Both the position numbers and the translations under genes were made by a program. A stretch of DNA of 59,832 nt, from positions 61,652 to 121,483 of the forward strand of contig CAJTOU010000004.1 of assembly GCA_910577835.1 (NCBI GenBank), read 5' to 3'. This DNA comes from an uncultured Lachnospiraceae bacterium (GTDB lineage: Bacteria > Bacillota_A > Clostridia > Lachnospirales > Lachnospiraceae). Shown here one piece after another: positions 1 through 8,970 of the stretch; within the stretch, counting starts at the first letter, position 1, and each line of letters opens with the position of its first letter. Under the pieces are notes generated by a model. The model was given only the letters and a program-made list of their open reading frames with translations. It did not search any database and was not told the origin of the DNA.

Positions 1-1
1 T

Positions 2-535
2 TTTACGCCGGGACCGGGGAATATACTGGCATTGAATACGGTAACGAACTATGGATATAAAAAGGGAAAACCGCTTTTTGGAGGAATATTTGCGGGATAT
101 TATGTTGTGCAGGTGATATGTGCTGTTTTTGTATTTGGGGTAAGTACTTTTTTACCGGATGTGCTTGGTATTATGAAATACATAGGTGCTGCTTATATTT
201 TATGGCTGGCAGTCCATATTGCGTTAAGCAAACCAACGACAAGCACTGTGGAAAAATCCGCATCATTTTTAAAAGGATTTTTATTGCAGTTTGTCAATGT
301 AAAAATTTATTTATTTGGAATTACTGCATTAACGGGATATATCACGGAATATAGTGCCTCTTTATGGGTTTTGCTTTTATTTGAGATTATCATAGCTACG
401 ATTGGAACGATTGCAACTCTTACTTGGGTTGGAATGGGGATACTGATACAGAGAGCGTATCAAAAATATTACAGGGTAATTAACGTTATTCTTGCATTAA
501 CTTTGTTAGAGTGTGTATATAGCATGTTAGAATAG
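2..535 (+). CDS. LysE/RhtB-type amino-acid exporter, 5' truncated by window edge
   Basis: The reading frame is open from base 2, so the true start lies outside the window. The first visible residues, FTPGPGN, are the hallmark N-terminal motif of LysE/RhtB translocators. They are followed by hydrophobic helices (GIFAGYYVVQVICAVFVFG, IMKYIGAAYILWLAVHIAL, and a C-terminal pair). Family members are inner-membrane proteins of about 200 residues that export amino acids or related metabolites; about 178 residues are present here. The substrate cannot be told from sequence. A short CAACAG/CTGTTG hairpin (592-609) follows the stop. Confidence 0.8.
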   Translation, partial: FTPGPGNILALNTVTNYGYKKGKPLFGGIFAGYYVVQVICAVFVFGVSTFLPDVLGIMKYIGAAYILWLAVHIALSKPTTSTVEKSASFLKGFLLQFVNVKIYLFGITALTGYITEYSASLWVLLLFEIIIATIGTIATLTWVGMGILIQRAYQKYYRVINVILALTLLECVYSMLE

Positions 536-671
536 CGAAGGGAATATTGCAAACATGCAGATAAAAGAAATGTTCCCCTAAAGCCTGTTTCGCAACAGCA
601 AATACTGTTGGAATTGTCCGTGAAGAATTCGAAGCAAACTTGGAATGTTCTTTTGCAAAAATCACTTTAAG

Positions 672-701
672 TTGACATCTTCAAGGGTTTAATGATATAT
701 T
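672..701 (+). promoter_or_regulatory. Promoter of hppA
   Basis: TTGACA at 672-677, an 18-bp spacer and TATATT at 696-701. Transcription would begin near 708. This excludes the upstream in-frame ATG at 692, which lies in the -10 region, and supports translation from 776. Confidence 0.7.
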
Positions 702-775
702 ATAGAGAAGAAAATGTACCGCTGATATGTGGTGGTGTACTTTCAAAATCTATTTATGTATTAAGGAGGGAAAAA

Positions 776-2803
776 ATGGACTTGTTAATTTGGTTCGTGC
801 CGGCAGTCGCAGTAGTGGCTTTATTGTTTGCACTGTATCTGACACAGAAAATTAAAAGACAGGAAGCCGGCACAGAGAAGATGAAAGAAATTGCCGGTGC
901 TATCAAAGAGGGCGCGCAGGCATTTTTGTTTGCGGAATATAAGATACTTATTATCTTTGTTGTGGTTCTGTTTGTATTGATTGGATTATTTACAGGAGAA
1001 AACGGAATAGCTACCGGATGGGGAACCGCTGTATGCTTTCTTATCGGTGCGGCGTTTTCTACGCTTGCCGGATTTATCGGCATGAATGTAGCCACAGACG
1101 CCAATGTAAGAACGGCGAACGCGGCAAAAAAAGGCGGTATGGGCCATGCGCTCAGCGTTGCATATAATGGCGGCGCAGTTATGGGCTTATGTGTGGTAGG
1201 ACTGGGACTGGTTGGTGTCAGTGTAATTTATCTGATTACGAAGAATGATGATATTTTGTTTGGATATAGCTTGGGAGCTTCCTCGATTGCGCTGTTTGCA
1301 CGCGTTGGCGGCGGTATTTATACCAAAGCGGCTGACGTAGGAGCAGACCTTGTAGGAAAAGTAGAGGCGGGAATACCAGAGGATGACCCAAGAAACCCTG
1401 CGGTAATTGCCGATAATGTGGGTGATAATGTAGGCGATGTCGCCGGTATGGGAGCAGACCTTTTTGAATCTTATGTTGGTTCAGTGATTTCAGCGATTAC
1501 GCTTGGACTGATTGCCTATGATGGAACAAAAGGGGCGTTTTTCCCAATGATTCTGGCGGCAGTGGGAATCGCGGCATCCATTCTTGGAAGCTTTTTTGTA
1601 AAGGGAAAAGAGGGCGGTGACCCTCAGAAGGCACTGAATACCGGAAGCAATATCGCGTATTTGATTGTAATTGCGGCATCGTTTATCCTGAGTTTTGTGT
1701 TATTTGGAAGAGTGAATGAGGCAATCGCTATTGTATCTGGTCTGGCGGTAGGTTTTATTATTGGTCAGGCAACAGAAATGTATACTTCTGATAAGTATGC
1801 ATCTGTAAAAAGAATTGCAGAGCAGTCGGAAACAGGCTCGGCGACAAATATTATTTCTGGTCTGGCAGTAGGTATGAAGTCTACTGTGGTTCCGATTTTA
1901 TTTATTGCAATTGGTATTATAGTAGCTTATTTTATAACAGGCGGAAAAGAAGCCGGACTTTATGGTATTGCGCTGGCAGCAGTTGGTATGCTTGCTACGG
2001 GCGGAAGTACGATTGCAGTAGATGCCTATGGTCCGATTGCAGATAATGCTGGTGGTATTGCGGAGATGTCGGGACTAGACGAGAGCGTGCGTGATATTAC
2101 AGATAAGCTTGATTCTGTGGGAAATACGACAGCGGCGATTGGAAAGGGATTTGCGATTGGCTCCGCTGCGCTTACGGCGCTGGCGCTGTTTGTGTCTTTT
2201 ACCAATGCAGTAAATGTGTCTGTAATTGATATTATGGACCCAAAGGTAATCGTTGGTCTGCTGATTGGCGGTATGCTTCCGTTTATTTTCTCGGCAATTA
2301 CAATGGAGTCGGTTTCAAAGGCTGCGTATAAGATGATTGAAGAGGTGCGCAGACAGTTTAGAGAGGATAAGGGTATTTTGGAAGGAACAAGCAAGCCGGA
2401 TTATAAGAAATGTGTGGGAATTTCCACAACAGCGGCATTGCATGAAATGATTGTGCCGGGTATTATCGCAGTAGCGGCTCCAATTGCGATGGGAGTTGTT
2501 TTTGGAACCTCCGCGCTTGGCGGTATGCTTGCAGGCTCACTTGTTACCGGTGTGCTGATGGCGATTTTTATGGCAAATGCCGGCGGCGCATGGGATAATG
2601 CGAAGAAGTACATAGAGGGAGGCAATCATGGAGGAAAAGGAAGTGAGCCTCATAAAGCGGCAGTTGTAGGTGATACAGTGGGCGACCCGTTTAAGGATAC
2701 ATCAGGACCGTCGATTAATATTCTGATTAAACTTATGACAATTGTTTCGCTGGTGTTTGCTCCGTTATTTTTGCTGATTAAAGATGGAGCAGGTCTCTTC
2801 TAA
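776..2803 (+). CDS. hppA: Membrane-bound ion-pumping pyrophosphatase
   Basis: Integral-membrane pyrophosphatase that couples PPi hydrolysis to Na+ or H+ export. The protein is 675 residues with about 16 hydrophobic segments. The catalytic loops are plain: GGGIYTKAADVGADLVGKVE, then EDDPRNPAVIADNVGDNVGD, and near the C-terminus DTVGDPFKDTSGPSINILIK. In the GNTTAAIGKG segment an Ala occupies the position where K+-independent enzymes carry Lys, so by family knowledge this is a K+-dependent enzyme. Whether it pumps Na+, H+ or both is not decided here. I chose ATG 776 because AAGGAGGG lies just upstream and the longer frame would start inside the promoter. It is monocistronic, ending at a strong terminator. 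Confidence 0.95.
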   Translation: MDLLIWFVPAVAVVALLFALYLTQKIKRQEAGTEKMKEIAGAIKEGAQAFLFAEYKILIIFVVVLFVLIGLFTGENGIATGWGTAVCFLIGAAFSTLAGFIGMNVATDANVRTANAAKKGGMGHALSVAYNGGAVMGLCVVGLGLVGVSVIYLITKNDDILFGYSLGASSIALFARVGGGIYTKAADVGADLVGKVEAGIPEDDPRNPAVIADNVGDNVGDVAGMGADLFESYVGSVISAITLGLIAYDGTKGAFFPMILAAVGIAASILGSFFVKGKEGGDPQKALNTGSNIAYLIVIAASFILSFVLFGRVNEAIAIVSGLAVGFIIGQATEMYTSDKYASVKRIAEQSETGSATNIISGLAVGMKSTVVPILFIAIGIIVAYFITGGKEAGLYGIALAAVGMLATGGSTIAVDAYGPIADNAGGIAEMSGLDESVRDITDKLDSVGNTTAAIGKGFAIGSAALTALALFVSFTNAVNVSVIDIMDPKVIVGLLIGGMLPFIFSAITMESVSKAAYKMIEEVRRQFREDKGILEGTSKPDYKKCVGISTTAALHEMIVPGIIAVAAPIAMGVVFGTSALGGMLAGSLVTGVLMAIFMANAGGAWDNAKKYIEGGNHGGKGSEPHKAAVVGDTVGDPFKDTSGPSINILIKLMTIVSLVFAPLFLLIKDGAGLF

Positions 2804-2835
2804 AAATATTTATTAAGAAAAGATAGATACAAATG

Positions 2836-2877
2836 AAATCCGAATCTTCCAAAAAGAAAAGAAGATTCGGATTTTAT
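2836..2877 (+). terminator. Rho-independent terminator of hppA
   Basis: 14-bp perfect arms AAATCCGAATCTTC (2836-2849) and GAAGATTCGGATTT (2861-2874), followed by a short T-rich tail. Confidence 0.85.
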
Positions 2878-2949
2878 ATGTGATGTTATATACAATCAAT
2901 ACAGGAATTGACTGTATAAATTCTATATTATAAATAAAGGATAAATGCT

Positions 2950-3429
2950 ATGACCAGAGAAGAAAAATATATGAAAGAAGCGATAAAACAGGCGAAAAAG
3001 GCATATGCAATTGGAGAAGTGCCGATTGGCTGCGTGATTGTCTGTGAGGATATGATTATAGGCAGAGGGTATAACAGAAGAATTACAGATAAAAATACAC
3101 TATCTCACGCAGAATTAAACGCGATAAAAAAAGCTTCCAAAAAGCTGAATGACTGGCGGCTGGATAACTGTGAGATGTTTATTACACTTGAACCATGTCA
3201 GATGTGTTCCGGAGCAATTGTTCAGTCCAGAATAAAAAAGGTATATATTGGAAGCATGAATCCAAAGGCAGGCTGCGCAGGTTCTATTTTAAATCTTTTG
3301 CAGGTGCCGCAGTTTAATCATCAGGTAGAGATAGAAACAGGAATACTTGAGGAGACTTGCAGTCAGATGTTAAAGCAGTTTTTCAGAGAATTAAGAGAAA
3401 AAGACAAGGAAAAAAAGGAAAATGTATAA
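2950..3429 (+). CDS. tadA: tRNA-specific adenosine deaminase
   Basis: Cytidine-deaminase-fold enzyme that converts A34 to inosine in tRNA-Arg(ACG). The zinc/catalytic motifs are intact: HAE in SHAELNAIKKA and PCxxC in LEPCQMCSGAI. Length (159 residues) is usual for TadA. AAGGA lies about 10 nt before the ATG. The last eight bases overlap the next gene, so the two are translationally coupled. Confidence 0.93.
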   Translation: MTREEKYMKEAIKQAKKAYAIGEVPIGCVIVCEDMIIGRGYNRRITDKNTLSHAELNAIKKASKKLNDWRLDNCEMFITLEPCQMCSGAIVQSRIKKVYIGSMNPKAGCAGSILNLLQVPQFNHQVEIETGILEETCSQMLKQFFRELREKDKEKKENV

Positions 3430-3967
3430 GACAATAGAAACAGAACGGCTGGTTCTCAAAATTCTTGATAAAAAAAGTGCAGATTTGGTACTGGAATTTT
3501 TAAAAGAAAATAAAGAGGATTTTTCCAGATATGAAGCAGATAAACAGGAGATGTATTTTACAAAATTTTATCAGGAATATATTATTCAGTGTGAATATGA
3601 TGCAACAATGAAAAAAGGATATCTGCGCTATTATCTTTTTGAAAAGTCTGATTTGGAGCATATCATAGGAACAGTATCGGTCGGGCAGATACGGGCATAT
3701 CCGTATTGCAGCGGAATTATGGGGTATAAAATGGCTGTGTGCAGGAAAAATATGGGATATGGTACAGAGGCAGTAGAAGCAGTGTGTCATGCAGCGTTTT
3801 CCTATTTGGGATTACACAGACTGGAGGCGTATGTAATGGAAAACAATCTTCCGTCTGTCCGTCTTCTTGAAAAATGCGGCTTTCAAAAAGAAGGGAAATG
3901 CATAAAAAATCTGAATATAAACGGAGTGTGGCAGGACCATCTTTTATATGCAAAAATTAAAGAATAA
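3422..3967 (+). CDS. GNAT family N-acetyltransferase (RimJ/RimL-like)
   Basis: 181 residues beginning with the typical IETERLVLKIL strand of RimJ/RimL-type acetyltransferases. The acetyl-CoA-binding part is MGYGTEAVEAVCHAAFSYLG, and ENNLPSVRLLEKCGFQKEG is the classic C-terminal motif of the family. The acceptor (protein N-terminus, antibiotic or small amine) is unknown. It overlaps tadA by eight bases and is followed by a terminator, so the two form a small operon. Confidence 0.85.
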   Translation: MYKTIETERLVLKILDKKSADLVLEFLKENKEDFSRYEADKQEMYFTKFYQEYIIQCEYDATMKKGYLRYYLFEKSDLEHIIGTVSVGQIRAYPYCSGIMGYKMAVCRKNMGYGTEAVEAVCHAAFSYLGLHRLEAYVMENNLPSVRLLEKCGFQKEGKCIKNLNINGVWQDHLLYAKIKE

Positions 3968-3976
3968 AAGTCATAA

Positions 3977-4018
3977 AAAAAAGCTTTCCATAATACATTG
4001 AGATTATGGGAAGCTTTT
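3977..4018 (+). terminator. Terminator of the tadA operon
   Basis: AAAAGCTTTCCATAAT pairs with ATTATGGGAAGCTTTT across an 8-nt loop. The A and T runs at the base would allow termination on either strand. Confidence 0.8.
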
Positions 4019-4040
4019 AAGTCAATATGGGAGATGTTAT

Positions 4041-5051
4041 ATGTATAAGAGATTTATTATTTATTTATATTACTATAAAAATAAAGAAAAAAAAGAGAAC
4101 TGTGGATATGTGAAGATAAATATACAAAATGAGGAATGCAGAATTGAGATAAATGTAAAAAATATTTCTCAGATAGAAGGAACTGAAGAGTTATATCTGC
4201 TGAAAAAGGAGAACCATGTCTGGAAGAAAAAGAAGGTGACAGATGTAGAAGCAAAACAGGGAGTCATTAATTCAAGACATACCTGCAGCTTTGAAGAAAT
4301 GGCGCCTGACTTTTTGGCAGAGGAAATACAGGGAATATTGATTTATGATGGAAAAAATATTCTGAAGGCGGTGTGTGGAACACTGATAGAGGAGGAAATC
4401 AGTCTTTCTGAGGTTCAGGAGATAAAAGAGGTTTTGGAGACAGCAGAGCTTGGACACAGCAGGAAAGAAAGCTATGAGAAGGAAAGTGAAGAGATATCTG
4501 AAAATTCCGTGTATGAATATGATGAGGAGTGTCTCAAAAAAAAGGCGGAAAATAAGAGTGCAGACTGTACAGAGGAGATAAAGATTGAGAGCTGTTGTAC
4601 AACACTGAATGAGGAAGAAAATACACAGATACTATCAGCAGATACATGGCAGGAGAAGATGTTTCGCGTATTTCCAAAGGTAATTTTGTATATAAATGGA
4701 GAAAAAACGGCAGGAATTAAGCTTAAACCACACGATATCGTATGGTTTCCGGGCGCGTATTGGAGACTTGCCTCAAATAAATTTCTTTTAAACGGATATT
4801 ACAATTACCGCTATATTCTTTTTTTTAAGGGAAGCGGAGAGTATGAAGGCAAATATTTTCTTGGAACTCCGGGATATTTTGGTGTCAGCGATGCCATGAC
4901 TGCAAAAAAATTTGGATTTACAGATTTTTTTATGGCGGGCCAGAGAGAAAATGAGGATGCAAAAGAGGAATCTGCAGGAAATATATCTGTGACAAATGTA
5001 TCTAGGGGAAGTGATGGAAGAAATTTCGGGTTCTGGTGCAGAGAAACTTGA
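4041..5051 (+). CDS. Uncharacterised Lachnospiraceae protein (DUF6128-like C-terminus)
   Basis: 336 residues, no signal peptide. Three parts can be seen. The N-terminal part (about 1-125) is a strand-rich domain of the YVKINIQNEECRIEI type. The middle (about 125-205) is Glu/Lys-rich and probably disordered. The C-terminal part (about 210-336) holds HDIVWFPGAYWRLASN, GYYNYRYILFF and YFLGTPGYFGV and ends FGFWCRET. I believe this tail corresponds to a Lachnospiraceae domain of unknown function (DUF6128), but that name is from memory. Function unknown. It is flanked by a terminator and a gene-poor stretch, so it is a single-gene unit. Confidence 0.7.
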   Translation: MYKRFIIYLYYYKNKEKKENCGYVKINIQNEECRIEINVKNISQIEGTEELYLLKKENHVWKKKKVTDVEAKQGVINSRHTCSFEEMAPDFLAEEIQGILIYDGKNILKAVCGTLIEEEISLSEVQEIKEVLETAELGHSRKESYEKESEEISENSVYEYDEECLKKKAENKSADCTEEIKIESCCTTLNEEENTQILSADTWQEKMFRVFPKVILYINGEKTAGIKLKPHDIVWFPGAYWRLASNKFLLNGYYNYRYILFFKGSGEYEGKYFLGTPGYFGVSDAMTAKKFGFTDFFMAGQRENEDAKEESAGNISVTNVSRGSDGRNFGFWCRET

Positions 5052-5380
5052 TATTTATATTCGATAGAAATATACTAAGTAAAACTTTTAAAAGATAAAG
5101 AAAAAATAATAAAAATACAAGTGAGATAGGGAGAACCATATTGATAATTTTGAAGTAGAGAGTGTGATAAATGAAATCTTTAATGGTTTGGAAAAGATAA
5201 GTAGAGGCTGTATGAAAAAGACGGACAACTATGCAGGTGTTTTATCATAATGCTTTTAAAGTACATAAACAACAGGGACATGATTTGATATTTATAAAAA
5301 TTACAGTCAACATTTTTGTTGACTGTAACCCCTATAAGTAAAATATATAAAAACTTTATAATGTTTATAATAAATTTATA
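5052..5380. other. Gene-poor stretch with a short open frame
   Basis: Apart from the terminator at its right end there is one open stretch, about 5137-5251 on the plus strand, reading DNFEVESVINEIFNGLEKIS then RGCMKKTDNYAGVLS. It has no ATG at its head; a GTG or ATT would have to start it. A GGGAGA lies just upstream. It may be a remnant or a very small gene. I see nothing else here. Confidence 0.4.
5295..5328 (-). terminator. Terminator of cluster A
   Basis: 11-bp perfect arms TTACAGTCAAC (5301-5311) and GTTGACTGTAA (5318-5328). Read on the minus strand the stem is followed by ATTTTTAT, fitting the end of the minus-strand ABC operon. Confidence 0.7.
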
Positions 5381-6043
5381 TTAAAATGATATATTATTTT
5401 TTGGATTTGTATTTATTAAAATACCGCCGTCTAATTCATATACAATATCACAAAGCATTTCAATATCACTAGCGTTATGGCTTGCCATAACAATTGTTTT
5501 ACCTTCACTTTTTAGCTGAAGTATAAGTTTTCGAAATTCTTTGACACCATTGTTATCAAGTCCATTCGTAGGTTCATCAAAAATTAATATTTCTGGATTT
5601 TCCATAACGGCCTGAGCAATACCAAGACGCTGTTTCATACCAAGAGAGTATTTTCCAACCTTTTTTTTTGATTTTGAATCTAATCCTACCAATTCCAAAG
5701 TTTTTAATATGTCTTTTTTTCCAATCTTATGATGAATGGAGGCAAGAAATTCCAGATTTTTATATCCGCTAAATTCATTCAGGAAACCAGGATTTTCAAT
5801 AATAGCACCTATATTATCCGGTTTTTCAATATCAGCTCCAAGTTTTTTCCCTTGAATGGTAATACTTCCTGACGTTAAGGAAACCAGCCCGCAGATACAT
5901 TTTAAAAGAACTGTTTTTCCAGAGCCGTTTCGGCCAATTAATCCTGTAATTTTATTTTTTTCAATAATAAGTGATATTTTATTTAAAGCAGTAGTTTCTT
6001 TATATTTTTTTGTTGCATTTGAAATTTCTATCATAGGTTCCAT
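5381..6043 (-). CDS. Cluster A: ABC transporter ATPase
   Basis: 220-residue ATP-binding subunit. Walker A is GRNGSGKT, the signature is YSLGMKQR (an LSGGQ variant), Walker B is ILIFDEPTNGLD and the H-loop is MASHN. This form is typical of BcrA/LanF-like ATPases that energise self-protection or drug ABC exporters. AAAGGGGG precedes ATG 6043, which follows the permease stop by two bases. It is last in cluster A. It is closely similar over its whole length to the ATPases of clusters B (25938-26576) and C (43869-44519). Substrate unknown; export of, or protection from, the co-encoded secreted protein is inference. Confidence 0.9.
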   Translation of the reverse strand: MEPMIEISNATKKYKETTALNKISLIIEKNKITGLIGRNGSGKTVLLKCICGLVSLTSGSITIQGKKLGADIEKPDNIGAIIENPGFLNEFSGYKNLEFLASIHHKIGKKDILKTLELVGLDSKSKKKVGKYSLGMKQRLGIAQAVMENPEILIFDEPTNGLDNNGVKEFRKLILQLKSEGKTIVMASHNASDIEMLCDIVYELDGGILINTNPKNNISF

Positions 6044-6045
6044 TT

Positions 6046-6903
6046 TTAAACCCCCTTTAAAATATTTATAAATTTTCTTTTTGCAGTAATTAAAATAAGT
6101 GAAGTGAAAACAAATATAAATAATATTAAAAAACCGAAAATGAGAATCAAGGAAATATTGCTTCCAACTGCTGTATATACTTCACTTCCCAGACTGAACC
6201 AAGAAGGGATTTCCCATATATAGCTTAGTTTTATTGATGAAAATTGTCGTACAGTACGAACAAATAAATCCAGACATATAATGGCAAGAGAAACGATAAT
6301 TCCTGAATAGCGCCATATAACTTCATTTAGTAAAAAGATTAGTAATCCTAATGCAAAACCAAAGAAAGACATTAACAAAAATTCCAAAACCAGTGCTTTT
6401 ATTGGAAGATATGTTTCTATCAGATGTGCAGCGGAAGCACTGTCACCAACTGTTAACTGATACGCACCGGCATTATAGATATATTCTTTTAATACATCGC
6501 CCCACCCGCTGCTTATACCCAGATATGGCAATAACATAATTACGCTGCAAATCAGGAAAAAAAATTGAAAAGCAGCAGATAGAATGAAAATAAATAAAAT
6601 TTTTGATAAAATCCAACGGTATTTATTCATTCTTAAGGATAAATATAATTCATTATTTCCACGAAACGGAGCATCGCTCATTAATACAGTAATTGATAAT
6701 AATACATATATACAGTTCATCCAATCAGAAAAGTAGACAGGATATATATATGGAGTAATACCAATATGCTCCATAGCTGCATATACTTTAATGTCTTTTA
6801 TAAAATTATGTAAAAAAAATACAGAAATAATCATTACGATATAAAGTTTAGGTGATTTTAATGTTCGTATAATATCAATACAGGTTTGCTGTAAAATATC
6901 CAT
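6046..6903 (-). CDS. Cluster A: ABC-2-like permease 2
   Basis: 285 residues with about six hydrophobic segments. After the first segment it contains GITPYIYPVYFSDW and SDAPFRGNNELYLSLRMNKY, which line up with GVTPFLYPLFVSNW and SDAPYECGAELYIGLRVKKE of the cluster B permease at 25088-25927, so the two are paralogues. GGAGGTAACAGAT precedes the ATG. It sits between permease 1 and the ATPase as in cluster B. It would form the membrane channel of the transporter together with permease 1. Confidence 0.85.
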   Translation of the reverse strand: MDILQQTCIDIIRTLKSPKLYIVMIISVFFLHNFIKDIKVYAAMEHIGITPYIYPVYFSDWMNCIYVLLSITVLMSDAPFRGNNELYLSLRMNKYRWILSKILFIFILSAAFQFFFLICSVIMLLPYLGISSGWGDVLKEYIYNAGAYQLTVGDSASAAHLIETYLPIKALVLEFLLMSFFGFALGLLIFLLNEVIWRYSGIIVSLAIICLDLFVRTVRQFSSIKLSYIWEIPSWFSLGSEVYTAVGSNISLILIFGFLILFIFVFTSLILITAKRKFINILKGV

Positions 6904-6908
6904 ATCTG

Positions 6909-7692
6909 TTACCTCCTGATTTTTTTGACAAATAGGATGCCGGAAATCATACCAATAGTAATTGTGAATGCGAAAGCATATAAAAGGCTTTGCAATTCCT
7001 TATCGTCTCCAAATACAAAATCAAAATAAATACCTCTGACATTCAGATAAGGAGGAAGAGACAATGTTCCATATCCAATATGCATAAGAAAATAAAACAA
7101 AATAAAAGGAAGTGATAATAAAACAAGGCGGTTTTGTATAAACGCAGATAATAATAATACAATAATTCCAAAGAAAGCCGCCCTTAAGCTTCTCAAGATA
7201 ATAAAGGAAAATAAAAGCAGAATATAATTTTTTCCAAAATAAGAGCCATAGCTTTCAATTCCATATATAGAATGCAGAGGAAAAAAAAGATAAAAAAAAT
7301 CCGGAAAAAAGTAAATCAGCCAAAAATACGCATAAAAAAGAACTGAAACCACATGTGGTAAAGGAGGCAACAGTATAAGCAGGGTATCCGGACCGATTAA
7401 TAATGTTTGTAAAGAAACCGGTTTCTATATCTTCACAATAACTGCAGGCATAAGGAAAAGCCGCTGTGGTAAAGGTAATCAATCCAAATAAAGTGGAACC
7501 AAAGCAGCGGAAAAAAGATAACACATCACCGGAAAAATACCATGTGTTATCTACATATAATATTCGTGATAGAAATATTGGAAAAACATCTAAAATTTCA
7601 AAAAAAGTTGTCAGAATTATAGCTGCTAGAAATCTTTTGTTGAAAACAGCCCGTTTGATACAGGACTTTATTAAAGAAAAAGTTTTTTTCAT
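6909..7692 (-). pseudogene. Cluster A: ABC permease 1, frame broken at poly-T run
   Basis: Two overlapping frames together match one protein, the 263-residue cluster B permease at 24300-25091. The 5' frame (7692-7255) covers MKKTFSLIKSCIKRA to FCVF-like segments and ends YIWN-stop. The 3' frame continues from about 7280 with PLHSIYGIESYGSY to the end at 6909. In the plus strand the junction holds two 8-A runs (7281-7288 and 7292-7299). Removing one base restores about 260 codons. AAAGGCGG precedes the ATG. It could be a true mutation, a sequencing error, or a gene rescued by slippage on the homopolymers. Conserved features include SYCED near the middle and YLNVRGIYFDFVFGDDKEL near the end. 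Confidence 0.8.
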
Positions 7693-7709
7693 ACTTGCCG
7701 CCTTTCTGT

Positions 7710-8879
7710 TTATCTGAGAGATTCTAACAATTCTCCTGTTTCTGCCAAATATACCTCAGTTGTGTAATTTGTGTCTCCCTTACGATAATATTGTATAAGC
7801 CATACCGGAGAAAGACAGCCTTCGGCTAAATTTGCTTCTTTGTTTTCTTCTACGGTATCTCCATACATTAATTTTACATTGCTGATTGTAATAGAATGAT
7901 TTTTATCAGTACTTTGGTACTTTTTTTGAATAATTTCCAAAATATCTTTTGCGCTTAGAATATCCAACTGTTTTGATAGTTCTCCTTTTTGCACCTGATG
8001 TGTCATATAAAATCCAAGCATTTTTCCATTTTTATCAAAAACCAAATCAGTATAATTACAGTTCAGTATATCGGTAGAGAAACCATTATTGCTTATTCCC
8101 TCCCCTATATTCAGAGAGTTGTCTATCTGACAGGAAGAACGTATGTCTAATATCTGAAAATCAGAATCTATTTCGGCGAAAAGCCTTACAAAATAGAGTT
8201 CTTCGTTATTTAATATCTGGATAGATGCTGGAATATCCCTGTTTGCCAGTTGGGAAATTTCTTTTACTTTTTGATAAAAATTTGAATTTGTATGAATGCA
8301 AATATAACTGTCACTAAATGGGTAGTCTACAAATTTTTGAAAATAATTTTTAAATTTTTCCAGTTCCTCATTTATGATATTTGTATCGTCTGTATTTGAA
8401 TACAAAGGATATTGTGAAAACAACATTTCCATAATTAAGTATTTATCCGAAAATTCATTATTACCCGCAGTATATTTACAAAAGCTGGACCGTTCACAAA
8501 GTGCATAGTCAGAAACAAGAAAAATTTCAGTTTGATACATGTCTGGAAGGATTTCTATATTGGTTCCATAACATTCATTAATTGCCTGTATATATTCTTC
8601 GCAGGAGGCGTCTATTAAAGCTGCATTTTTTATATGATATTGATTTAACTTTTTATCATAAACAGTTATTGGAGTAATATCTGCATCAATCAGAAGATTT
8701 TCAGCTAAGCTTCCGTTAATGTGTGTATTTGAAAAGTCAAATTGTTCTAAGCTGTATGATTGAGAATGTGTTTTTTCAGAAGATGGTTCTATAAGAGATG
8801 ATTTCTCTGTTTTCATACAGGCAGCAGTAATAAAGGCAGTAAGGTATATAATAGACATTATGAGTCTCTTTTTTTTCAT
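7710..8879 (-). CDS. Cluster A: lipoprotein
   Basis: 389 residues from ATG 8879, chosen because GAAAGG lies upstream; the longer in-frame start at 8921 is buried in the preceding hairpin. It has a lipoprotein signal (MKKKRLIMSIIYLTAFITAAC, shown here only as the span to Cys 21), so it is anchored outside the membrane. The body has no motif I recognise. It is paralogous to the cluster B lipoprotein: the segment INGSLAENLLIDADITP lines up with LNCRLSERVTIDADIVP, and the C-terminus LSPVWLIQYY...TGELLESLR with LAPFWVLTYH...TGELVYNME. A role as immunity lipoprotein or substrate receptor for the transporter is inference from position. Confidence 0.8.
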   Translation of the reverse strand: MKKKRLIMSIIYLTAFITAACMKTEKSSLIEPSSEKTHSQSYSLEQFDFSNTHINGSLAENLLIDADITPITVYDKKLNQYHIKNAALIDASCEEYIQAINECYGTNIEILPDMYQTEIFLVSDYALCERSSFCKYTAGNNEFSDKYLIMEMLFSQYPLYSNTDDTNIINEELEKFKNYFQKFVDYPFSDSYICIHTNSNFYQKVKEISQLANRDIPASIQILNNEELYFVRLFAEIDSDFQILDIRSSCQIDNSLNIGEGISNNGFSTDILNCNYTDLVFDKNGKMLGFYMTHQVQKGELSKQLDILSAKDILEIIQKKYQSTDKNHSITISNVKLMYGDTVEENKEANLAEGCLSPVWLIQYYRKGDTNYTTEVYLAETGELLESLR

Positions 8880-8910
8880 GATTATAATTCCTTTCAAAAT
8901 ATTATCAAGT

Positions 8911-8947
8911 AAATCGTTCACTGATGTCAGGCTTCAGTGAACGATTT
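8911..8947 (-). terminator. Intercistronic hairpin of cluster A
   Basis: 14-bp perfect arms AAATCGTTCACTGA (8911-8924) and TCAGTGAACGATTT (8934-8947) between the secreted-protein gene and the lipoprotein gene. The T-tract on the minus strand is weak (TTTACTT), so partial termination or mRNA 3'-end protection is likelier than a full stop. This would leave the secreted protein in excess over the transporter. Confidence 0.65.
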
Positions 8948-8970
8948 TATCTGTTTTAAAACTTTAAAGT

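Noticed and set aside
692..775. 28-residue N-terminal extension of HppA
   Set aside because: The codon at 692 lies in the promoter -10 region, and AAGGAGGG precedes ATG 776.
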